A DNA stretch of 64,000 nt from assembly GCF_900103455.1 (NCBI RefSeq), contig NZ_FNHI01000001.1, positions 186,001 through 250,000 of the forward strand, written 5' to 3'. Positions 25,100-32,452 of the stretch are shown here, in pieces (the first letter of the stretch is position 1; the number at the start of each line of letters is the position of its first letter). This stretch comes from Streptomyces wuyuanensis (GTDB lineage Bacteria > Actinomycetota > Actinomycetes > Streptomycetales > Streptomycetaceae). The position numbers and the translations under genes are program-made. The notes beneath the pieces were generated by a model. The model made no database searches. It was not told where the DNA came from and saw only the letters and a list, made by a program, of their open reading frames with translations.

Positions 25100-26376
25100 T
25101 GCGCGCACACGAAACCCGACCGCTCAGGCGGGTGGTCGTCACAGGAACCGGTGTCATCACACCGATCGGCAACACCGTCGAATCGTTCTGGCAGTCCCTG
25201 ATCGACGGCCGGAGCGGCATCTCCGCCATCGAGTCCTGGGACGCCTCGGACCTGCCGGTCCGTATCGGCGCCGAGGTCAAGGACTTCGACCCCGCGGCCT
25301 ACATGCCGCACAAGGTGAGCCGCCGCATGGACCCCAGCGCCCAGTACGGGCTTGCGGCCGCCATGGAAGCGGTCCGCGAGGCCAAGCTCGAGATGAGCGA
25401 CGACCTCGCCGCCCGTACCGGCGTCTATCTTGGCTCGTCCGTGGGCGCCGCACAGATGACCTACGACACCACGGTCAAGCTCCACGAGCGGGGAGCCCGG
25501 GCAGTCAGCCCGTTCTTCTTCGCCACCAGCGGATCGGAGAGCGCCGCCGGTGAGGTCGCCATGTGGCTGGGCGCGCGCGGTCCTTCGTCGAGTCTGAGCA
25601 CGGCATGCGCCTCCGGTGCGACCTGCATAGGCGAAGCGGCCCGGCTCATCCAGTTCGGGGTGACGGACGTCATGATCGCGGGCGGTGCGGAGGCGCCCGT
25701 GACCAGGCTGAACATCGCGGGGGCCGCCGCCTGCCAGGCGCTGTCCCGCCGCAACGACGACCCGTCGCTCGCCTGCCGCCCGTTCGACCGCGAGCGCGAC
25801 GGCTTCGTCATGGGCGCCGGCGCCGGTGTCGTCGTCCTGGAGGAGTACGAGCACGCGCTGCGTCGCGGTGCGCACATCCTCGGTGAGCTGGCCGGCTACG
25901 GCGCCACCACCGACGCGTACCACCTGACCGCACCACATCCCGACGCGCTGGGCACCAAGACGGCGATGCGCATCGCGCTCGAGTCGGCGGGCCTGCAGCC
26001 GCAGGACGTCGACTACATCAACGCCCACGGCACCAGCACGCAACTCAACGACTCCACCGAGGTGTCCGCCATCCGCGGGGTGTTCGGCGAGCACGCCACG
26101 CGCATCCCCGTCAGCTCCACCAAGTCCATGACGGGACACCTCATTTCCGCCACCGGCGCCGTGGAACTCATCGCCGCGCTGCTGGCCGTCCGCCGCGACG
26201 TCGTCCCTCCCACCCTCAACTGCAACGACCCGCTGGACCCCGACATCAACTTCGTCCCGGGCGTGGCCCAGGAGTGGGAGGTCGATGTCGCCATGAGCAA
26301 CTCGTTCGGCTTCGGCGGCCACAACGCCGTCCTCGTAGTGCGCAGCCTCAAGGAGGAAGAGAGTTATGCCGCGTAA
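25099..26376 (+). CDS. KAS II (FabF)-like 3-oxoacyl-[ACP] synthase
   Basis: 425-residue condensing enzyme: 'RRVVVTGTGVITPIGNT', Cys in 'STACASGATCIGEA', His in 'YINAHGTSTQLND', Lys and second His in 'SSTKSMTGHLISATG', 'SNSFGFGGHNAVLVV'. Full Cys-His-His set, so it should elongate acyl-ACP with malonyl-ACP, together with FabG-, MaoC- and FabI-like proteins at 20-22 kb. GTG at 25099 overlaps the ligase stop and has CGGAG upstream. Overlaps the SET gene by 11 bases. Confidence 0.93.
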   Translation: MRAHETRPLRRVVVTGTGVITPIGNTVESFWQSLIDGRSGISAIESWDASDLPVRIGAEVKDFDPAAYMPHKVSRRMDPSAQYGLAAAMEAVREAKLEMSDDLAARTGVYLGSSVGAAQMTYDTTVKLHERGARAVSPFFFATSGSESAAGEVAMWLGARGPSSSLSTACASGATCIGEAARLIQFGVTDVMIAGGAEAPVTRLNIAGAAACQALSRRNDDPSLACRPFDRERDGFVMGAGAGVVVLEEYEHALRRGAHILGELAGYGATTDAYHLTAPHPDALGTKTAMRIALESAGLQPQDVDYINAHGTSTQLNDSTEVSAIRGVFGEHATRIPVSSTKSMTGHLISATGAVELIAALLAVRRDVVPPTLNCNDPLDPDINFVPGVAQEWEVDVAMSNSFGFGGHNAVLVVRSLKEEESYAA

Positions 26377-26830
26377 CGATCTGATGGACACCGCAACGCT
26401 TCCGTCCGGGGAGAAGGGCTACGTCGCCCGGCAGGACGTTCCCGCAGGCGCGGTCGTCGGCTCCTGGGAGGAGTCGGCGGTCGACTCCGAGCCCACCAAG
26501 TTCACCATCCAGGTCGGCCGCGACCGTCACGTCGACGCCGACGCGGTGCGCTACCTCAACCACTCCTGCGTGCCCAGCACGTTCGTCGACGCCTCGACCG
26601 GCAGCGTCGTGGCCCTCCGCCCGCTCGCCGCGGGTGACGCGCTGACGTTCTTCTACCCCTCCACGGAGTGGGAGATGACCACGCCGTTCGACTGCGCCTG
26701 CGGTCACGCCGGCTGCCTCGGCAAGATCACCGGCGCCGAGGCGCTCTCCGCCGACGTGCTGCGGCGCTACGCCGTGAACGACCACATCCGCGCCCTGGTC
26801 GCCGACCGGGACGCCGTCGCGGTGGACTGA
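26366..26830 (+). CDS. SET-domain protein (putative lysine methyltransferase)
   Basis: 154 residues: N-terminal SET half ('GEKGYVARQDVPAGAVVG'), the SAM/substrate motif 'VRYLNHSCVPSTFVD' (NHSC about residue 68), 'LRPLAAGDALTFFYP' and a post-SET-like zinc cluster 'CACGHAGCLGKITG'. The SD (AAGGAGG) lies inside the end of the KAS II gene and the genes overlap by 11 bases, so it belongs to the pathway operon. SET proteins methylate lysines of proteins; in a biosynthetic operon the target could be a carrier protein, a ribosomal or tRNA-binding factor, or perhaps the metabolite. It is the only recognisable SAM-dependent methyltransferase among the cluster genes. Confidence 0.88.
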   Translation: MPRNDLMDTATLPSGEKGYVARQDVPAGAVVGSWEESAVDSEPTKFTIQVGRDRHVDADAVRYLNHSCVPSTFVDASTGSVVALRPLAAGDALTFFYPSTEWEMTTPFDCACGHAGCLGKITGAEALSADVLRRYAVNDHIRALVADRDAVAVD

Positions 26831-26933
26831 CGTCCCACCCGTACCGACCTGCGCCGAACGGCCGTCCGGGTGCCGACCCGGGCGGCCGCTCCGGCCGGAC
26901 CCGCTCTCCCTCCCCGAAGAGGAGCCCTTCACC

Positions 26934-28544
26934 GTGCCAACCGTCGGAGAACTACTGGTCTCCTCACTGCACGAGCACTCCGTCGACGTGGTGTTCGGCA
27001 TTCCGGGAACGCACAACCTCGGGATCTACGCCCACCTCGAGCGGTACGGGCTGCGCCATGTCACGCCGCGGCACGAGCAGGGAGCGGGCTATGCCGCGGA
27101 CGGCTACGCCCGGGTGTCCGGCCGCCCCGGTGTGGTGATCACGACGAGCGGTCCCGGCGTGCTCAACGCCGCCGCCGCCGCCGGCCAGGCGTACTCCGAC
27201 TCCGTCCCGCTGCTGGTGATCTCACCGGGCATGCCGTCGGAGCACCACAGGGGCGACGGGCTGCTGCACGAGACCAGGGACCAGTCCGCGGCACTCGCCG
27301 CGGTCTGTTCCGCCTCGTACCGCGTGACGCGTCCCCAGGACCTTCCCGTTCTCGTCGCCGCGCTGTTCGCGGAGTTCGCCTCGGGCCGGCCGCGCCCGGT
27401 GCACCTCGAGATCCCCTACGACCTGCTGGACGCCGACGTCGACCCCGTACCCCTGCCGCCGCCCCTGCCCGTCGCGCTCCCGGCCCCCGACGAGGGGGCC
27501 GTGGCCGCCGCGGCCCGCACCCTGACGGCCGCCCGCCGCCCGGTGGTCGTCGCCGGGGGCGGCGCCCGGGCCGCCGCCGCCGAGCTGTGCCGGATCGCGG
27601 AAGCGCTCGACGCGCCCGTGGTGACCACCGCCAACGGCAAGGGCGTGCTCTCCGAGAGCCATCCGCTCTCCCTCGGCGCCGCCCTGCACGTGCCCCGGGT
27701 GCAGGAGCTCCTCGCGGCCGCCGACGTCGTCCTGGCCGTGGGCACCGAACTGTCCGAGACCGACACCTGGAACGGCCCCCTGCGCCTCTCCGGTCGCGTC
27801 GTCCGCGTCGACGTCGAGGCCGGCCAGATGCACCGGAACGCCGTCGCCGCCCATCCCCTGACCGGGGACGCGGCGCAGGTGCTGTCCGGGCTCCTGAAGC
27901 ATCTCCGCTCCGCCCCTTCCATCCCCCGTGCCCCCGGGCGGAGCGGAGATACCCCCGTCGCCCCCGCGGTCCGTTCCGCGGTGCGCGCCTACGGGCGACG
28001 CTGGCGGGACGTCGTCGACGCACTGCGTAATGCCCTGCCCGCCGATGCCGTCCTGACCAACGACAGCGCGATGGCCTGCTATTTCGGAGCCATCGCGGGC
28101 TTCCCCGTGGAACGGCCGGGACGATTCCTGTACCCGACCGGCTTCGGCACGCTCGGCTACGCGCTCCCCGCCGCCATCGGCGCCGCCGTGGCACGCCCCG
28201 GCCGGCCGGTCGCCGCGCTGAGCGGGGACGGCGGGCTCCAGTTCACGGTGAACGAGCTCGCCACCGCCGTGGAGCTGGGCGCCCCCCTTCCGATCGTCGT
28301 GGTGTCCAACGGCGGTTACGGCATGATCCGCCAGGAGATGGCGGAACGGGGCCAGCCGGCCGTCGGAGTGGACCTCACCACCCCCGACTTCGCGGCCATC
28401 TGCCGTGCCTACGGAGGCCACGGCAGCCATGTCACATCACCCGACGAACTGCACGACGCCGTGGCGCGTGCGCTCACCGTTCCGGGCCCCACGGTCGTGG
28501 TCGTCCCGGAGCCACCCGCATTGTCCGAACCGCCATCCGCCTGA
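26934..28544 (+). CDS. Thiamine diphosphate enzyme, acetolactate synthase/2-oxoacid decarboxylase-like
   Basis: 536 residues with the three-domain layout: PYR domain with catalytic Glu in 'TPRHEQGAGYAADGYARVSGRPG' (about residue 48), central domain 'RPVVVAGGGARAAAAEL', and PP domain with the Mg-ThDP motif 'ALSGDGGLQFTVNELATAVELGAPLPIVVVSNGGYG'. It resembles acetolactate synthase large subunits and single-gene 2-oxoacid decarboxylases. GTG 26934 with AGAGGAG upstream. The next gene is an amino acid dehydrogenase-like gene, so the pair may form or break down a 2-oxo acid that becomes an unusual amino acid or aldehyde. No small regulatory subunit is nearby, arguing against ordinary branched-chain synthesis. 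Confidence 0.88.
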   Translation: MPTVGELLVSSLHEHSVDVVFGIPGTHNLGIYAHLERYGLRHVTPRHEQGAGYAADGYARVSGRPGVVITTSGPGVLNAAAAAGQAYSDSVPLLVISPGMPSEHHRGDGLLHETRDQSAALAAVCSASYRVTRPQDLPVLVAALFAEFASGRPRPVHLEIPYDLLDADVDPVPLPPPLPVALPAPDEGAVAAAARTLTAARRPVVVAGGGARAAAAELCRIAEALDAPVVTTANGKGVLSESHPLSLGAALHVPRVQELLAAADVVLAVGTELSETDTWNGPLRLSGRVVRVDVEAGQMHRNAVAAHPLTGDAAQVLSGLLKHLRSAPSIPRAPGRSGDTPVAPAVRSAVRAYGRRWRDVVDALRNALPADAVLTNDSAMACYFGAIAGFPVERPGRFLYPTGFGTLGYALPAAIGAAVARPGRPVAALSGDGGLQFTVNELATAVELGAPLPIVVVSNGGYGMIRQEMAERGQPAVGVDLTTPDFAAICRAYGGHGSHVTSPDELHDAVARALTVPGPTVVVVPEPPALSEPPSA

Positions 28545-28563
28545 CACGCATTCGGGAGCCCCC

Positions 28564-29751
28564 GTGGGACAGCAGCCCTATCTGCACGTGACCTGGACCG
28601 ACGACACGACCGGCGCGACCGGCCACCTGGTGATCGACCGCCTGCTGCGCGGAGCGTCGAGCGGCGGGTTGCGCATGCGGTCCGGTTGCACCCTCGAAGA
28701 GGTCGCGGACCTCGCCAGGGCCATGACCCTGAAAGAGGCCCTGGTCTACCGGCCCGAGGACCACTACGCACCCTTCGGCGGTGCCAAGGGCGGTATCGAC
28801 TTCGACCCGTCGCACCCGGACGCCCCCGCCGTGCTCGAACGGTTCCTGCGGGCCGTCCGCCCCCTCGCCGAGACCTACTGGTCGGTGGGCGAAGACCTCG
28901 GCACCCGGCAGGAGGACATCGACCGGGCCTTCGAGCGGATCGGCCTCCGTTCCTGTGTCCATGCCGCGCTGCCGTTCGTCGAGGACGGTGCCGACGCCGG
29001 TCTCACCCGGATCTCCGACGCGTTCGCCGTGGAGGTGGACGGTCTCGGACTCGGGGACACCGTGGGCGGCTACGGAGTGGCCCAGTCGGTCCTGGCCGTG
29101 CTGTCGGAGCACCATGAACTGCCGGGCGAGCAGACCGCGGTGGTCCAGGGCTTCGGCTCCATGGGGGGCGCCACCGCGCGCTATCTCGCCCGCGCGGGGA
29201 TCCGGGTCGTCGCGGTCGTCGACCGGGACGGCGTCGTCGTCGACGAGCGGGGTGTCGACGTGGAGCGGCTGCTGGCCGACCGCAGCCCGGCCGGCCTGGT
29301 GAACCGGGAGACCCTGCCGCAGGGGGTCACCCTGCTCCCGGTCGAGGACTGGCTCACGGTCGAGGCCGACATTCTCGTCACCGCCGCCGCCTCGTACGCC
29401 GTCGACGACACCAACCACGCCGATGTGCGCTGCCGTTATCTGGTCGAGGGTGCGAACGTCTCGGTACTGCCGGGCGCCGAGGCGGCACTCGCGGCGCGCG
29501 GCGTCGTCGTCGTGCCCGACTTCGCCGCGAACTTCGCCGCCAACAGCTGGTGGTGGTGGACCCTCTTCGGGGACATCGGCCCGGACGCCGACCAGGCCCT
29601 TACCAAGATCGAGAAGACGATGAGGGAGATCACGACCGCGATCTTCCAGCGGGTCAGGGAGACCGGGGCGACCCCGCGGCAGGCCGCGACGGCGATCTCC
29701 GAGGAGAATCTGCATCAGGCCCGGGTCCGCTACGGCGACCTCCCGGCCTGA
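28564..29751 (+). CDS. Glu/Leu/Phe/Val dehydrogenase-like amino acid dehydrogenase
   Basis: 395 residues. Dimerisation/substrate domain with the glycine-rich lysine motif 'YAPFGGAKGGIDFD', catalytic Asp region 'SVGEDLGTRQEDI', then NAD(P) domain 'AVVQGFGSMGGATARYLARAG' and 'YLVEGANVSVLPGAEAAL', 'DFAANFAAN'. It would interconvert a 2-oxo acid and an amino acid. GTG 28564 with GGGAG upstream, 19 bases after the ThDP gene; last gene of this operon before a strong hairpin. Substrate unknown; it may supply the amino acid used by the NRPS or by the oxoamine synthase. Confidence 0.88.
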   Translation: MGQQPYLHVTWTDDTTGATGHLVIDRLLRGASSGGLRMRSGCTLEEVADLARAMTLKEALVYRPEDHYAPFGGAKGGIDFDPSHPDAPAVLERFLRAVRPLAETYWSVGEDLGTRQEDIDRAFERIGLRSCVHAALPFVEDGADAGLTRISDAFAVEVDGLGLGDTVGGYGVAQSVLAVLSEHHELPGEQTAVVQGFGSMGGATARYLARAGIRVVAVVDRDGVVVDERGVDVERLLADRSPAGLVNRETLPQGVTLLPVEDWLTVEADILVTAAASYAVDDTNHADVRCRYLVEGANVSVLPGAEAALAARGVVVVPDFAANFAANSWWWWTLFGDIGPDADQALTKIEKTMREITTAIFQRVRETGATPRQAATAISEENLHQARVRYGDLPA

Positions 29752-29870
29752 CGCCGCTCCACACGGGTTCACACGGGAGGCGGCTCCTGTCCGTCCCCGT
29801 CCCCGTCGGGTCCGCGCGGTCCCGGGTGATCCGGCCCGTCCGGCCACCCCGGGACCGCAGGGCGTTCCGC

Positions 29871-29909
29871 GCCCGTGGGGCGCCGTTCACCGAACGGCGC
29901 CCCACGGGC
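29871..29909. terminator. Perfect 17-bp hairpin between convergent operons
   Basis: GCCCGTGGGGCGCCGTT (29871-29887) and AACGGCGCCCCACGGGC (29893-29909) pair fully around a five-base loop. It separates the rightward dehydrogenase from the leftward TetR gene and can serve both. Confidence 0.88.
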
Positions 29910-29996
29910 GCGGTCGCATTGGGGCGGTCGCATCGGCGCCGGCAGCTCCCGCGCCCCACCGCGGCGGCCACGGGAGCGGGAACGGTGCTTCGCAGG

Positions 29997-30629
29997 TCAG
30001 CCGACGGGCTGGGAACCGCCCGTGCGGGGCGGGGACGCGATGGTGGCGTCGACGAACCGCTCGATGGTCTCGTCGTCCATGGCATCCGCCGAGAAGAGCG
30101 CGCGGAACAGCATCGTGCCCGCCCACATGTCGAGAACGAGCGAGACGTCGGTGTCGGCGGGCAGGTCGCCCCGGCCCAACGCCCGCTCCATGACGGTCAT
30201 CGACTGCTTCTTGCGGGCCTCGACGATCTCCTCCCACAGCCGCTGGCGCAGCGCGGAATCCTCCGACAGGTCACCGACCAGGGCCGGCAGCACGGTCCTG
30301 ATCCGCTCCGAGCCGTAGAACTGGCCGAGCGCCTGCGACGCCAGCGCTAGCATCTCGGCACGGCTGTCGCCCAGGTCCTCCGTGGGCACGTCCCGGAGTT
30401 CGCCACGGATCACGTCCAGCACCAGTGCCGCCTTGTTGGGCCACGACCGGTACAGCGTCGCCTTCCCGACGCCCGCCTCGGCCGCCACGCCACCGATGGT
30501 AAGTTTCGAGTAGCCGTGTTCGCCGAGCATCTTCATCGCGGTGGCAAGGACGCGGTCACGGGCGTCCAGGTCCCTTCGGTGGGCTCCACTGGAATCCACC
30601 ACCACACCAAGGGTGCGCTTCTGTCCCAT
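29997..30629 (-). CDS. TetR-family repressor, probable master regulator of the cluster
   Basis: 210 residues: N-terminal helix-turn-helix ('RVLATAMKMLGEHGYSKLTIGGVAAEAGVGKATLYRSWPNK', about residues 20-65), then a helical ligand and dimer domain with C-terminal 'DMWAGTMLFRALFS'. GAGGAGGAACC precedes ATG 30629. Its own promoter carries the palindrome (30688-30705) that also sits at three other cluster promoters, so autoregulation and control of the biosynthetic operons follow. The ligand is unknown, possibly the product or an intermediate. The transporter upstream is part of a different transcript. Confidence 0.92.
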   Translation of the reverse strand: MGQKRTLGVVVDSSGAHRRDLDARDRVLATAMKMLGEHGYSKLTIGGVAAEAGVGKATLYRSWPNKAALVLDVIRGELRDVPTEDLGDSRAEMLALASQALGQFYGSERIRTVLPALVGDLSEDSALRQRLWEEIVEARKKQSMTVMERALGRGDLPADTDVSLVLDMWAGTMLFRALFSADAMDDETIERFVDATIASPPRTGGSQPVG

Positions 30630-30687
30630 GGTTCCTCCTCTCCGGAAGCAAGCTCCTGCTTCGAGTCCCCTGCACGGGGAATTGTGA

Positions 30688-30733
30688 GAACGGTACGTTC
30701 CGTTCAAGATTCGATCAACTCGGCAGGCGTCAC
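30688..30733 (-). promoter_or_regulatory. P4: autoregulated promoter of the TetR gene
   Basis: Read leftward: -35 GTGACG (30733-30728), 16-base spacer, -10 AATCTT (30711-30706), then the operator GAACGGTACGTTCCGTTC (30705-30688; palindromic, so it reads almost the same on both strands). Arms GAACGG/CCGTTC are perfect. Outer five bases match the other three sites; the centre differs. Confidence 0.75.
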
Positions 30734-30790
30734 GGTAGGCCGGACGGCCGCCGGATGGGAATGCGCTGCGGTCGGGTCACACGACCGGTT

Positions 30791-32449
30791 TCACGGACCG
30801 GTGGCTGCCCGCTGCGCGGAGTCCGCCACCAGCACGAGCGTGTCCGGGTCACCGGACGACCGTGCGGGAGGCGTCGCGGGAGCGGCCTCCTCGCCGGCGC
30901 TCTCCGCGGGGCCCGGCGCAGGGGCCCCGCGCAGGGCGATCCATGTGGCCACCATCACGATCGCGGCCAGTGCCGAGCAGGCCGCCACCGTCGCGTGGAA
31001 CCCGTCGATGAACGCCTCACGCGCCGTCGTCGCCAGCGCCGCGCCCAGATCGGCGGTCAGCCGGCCCGCGACGTCCATGGCGCCGGCGAGCGACTCCCTG
31101 ACGACGGCCCCGTGTTCCCCGGGGATCCCCGGCGGCATGTCCAGGCCGTCGCGGTAGACACGGCTCAGCACACTGCCCAGCACCGCGATACCCAGGGCGC
31201 CACCCATCTCGTACGCCGTCTCGGAGATCGCCGAGGCGGCTCCGGCGCGTTCCCTGGGGACGGACTCCAACACGCTGTCGGCGGTCACGGTGAACGTCAT
31301 CGCCACCCCGGAGCTGGTCACGATCAGCGCCGCGAGGACCGCCGGGTAGTAGACCTCCGTCGACAGCCACAGGTACTGCAGCAGTCCGACGGACACCAGC
31401 GTCAGTCCCAGCCCGACCGTGCGGGCCCGGCCCGCGGCGGCCGCCAGCTTCGGCGCCAGAACCGCCCCGGCCACGGCCCCGGCCACGCCCGGCAGTTGGG
31501 CGACCGCGGAACGGAGCGGCGACCAGCCCAGGACCACCTGGAAGTACTGCGAGCCCACGAACCCCACTCCGGCCAGGGCGAACATGGCCATCACCGTGGC
31601 GCCCACCGAGGCGCTGAAGCCCCGGTTCCGGAACAGTGCGACATCGATCAGGGGCGTCTCCAGGCGCCCTTGCCGCCAGGCGAAGAGCGTCAGGGCCCCG
31701 ACGCCGACGACACAGGCCACCGCCACATCGGTCTGTGCGAACCCGTCGTGCGCGGCGTCCTTGATCGTGTAGATCACGGCGGCGATGCCGGTCACCGAGA
31801 GCAGCACACTGAGGGCGTCCAGCCGCCCGGGCCGCGGGTTCTTCGACTCGGGCAGCACGAAGAAGCCGACGACGAAGATGAGCAGCATCACCGGGATGTT
31901 GATCAGGAAGACCGAGCCCCACCAGAAGTGGTCGAGCAGCAGGCCGCCGATCAGCGGCCCGACGGCGAAACCCGCGGAGCTGACGCTCGACCAGATCCCG
32001 ATCGCCCGGGTCCGCTCGACCGGATCCGTGAACGTGTTCCGGATGATCGAGAGCGTCGACGGCATGAGCGTCGAGCCGGCGACCCCCAGCAGGGCACGCG
32101 CCACGATGAGCAGTTCCGCGTTCCACGCGTACGCCGTCAGCCCGGATGCCGCACCGAACCCGAACGTGCCCACCAGGAGCAGTCGTCGGCGGCCGACCCG
32201 GTCGCCCACGTTGCCCATGGTGATGAGCAGCCCGCCGAGCGCGAAGCCGTACACGTCGGCGATCCACAGCAGTTGGGTGGACGTCGGCCGCAGCTCCGCG
32301 GTCAGCCGGGGAACGGCCAGGTGCAGGACGGTCAGGTCCACCGAGAGCAGCAGCATCGTGAGGCAGGCGGTCGCCAGCGTGGCCCATTTCCGGCGTTCGC
32401 TCAGCAGCGCGTGTTTCCCCATGTGCTCAGCGTGGCCGCCGCCGCTCAC
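30791..32449 (-). CDS. MFS drug exporter, DHA2 (14-helix) family
   Basis: 552-residue proton-driven exporter. Visible: first helix 'ATLATACLTMLLLSVDLTVLHLAVPRL', loop motif A 'GNVGDRVGRRRLLLVG', 'LLGVAGSTLMPSTLSII', motif C-like 'SSAGFAVGPLIGGLLLDHFWWGSVFLINIPV', and 14 hydrophobic segments to a Pro/Ala-rich cytosolic tail. GTG 32449 lies three bases after the SARP stop, so it is cotranscribed with the regulator; ATG 32422 is an alternative. Likely exports the product and confers self-resistance. Confidence 0.92.
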   Translation of the reverse strand: MSGGGHAEHMGKHALLSERRKWATLATACLTMLLLSVDLTVLHLAVPRLTAELRPTSTQLLWIADVYGFALGGLLITMGNVGDRVGRRRLLLVGTFGFGAASGLTAYAWNAELLIVARALLGVAGSTLMPSTLSIIRNTFTDPVERTRAIGIWSSVSSAGFAVGPLIGGLLLDHFWWGSVFLINIPVMLLIFVVGFFVLPESKNPRPGRLDALSVLLSVTGIAAVIYTIKDAAHDGFAQTDVAVACVVGVGALTLFAWRQGRLETPLIDVALFRNRGFSASVGATVMAMFALAGVGFVGSQYFQVVLGWSPLRSAVAQLPGVAGAVAGAVLAPKLAAAAGRARTVGLGLTLVSVGLLQYLWLSTEVYYPAVLAALIVTSSGVAMTFTVTADSVLESVPRERAGAASAISETAYEMGGALGIAVLGSVLSRVYRDGLDMPPGIPGEHGAVVRESLAGAMDVAGRLTADLGAALATTAREAFIDGFHATVAACSALAAIVMVATWIALRGAPAPGPAESAGEEAAPATPPARSSGDPDTLVLVADSAQRAATGP

Positions 32450-32452
32450 CGC

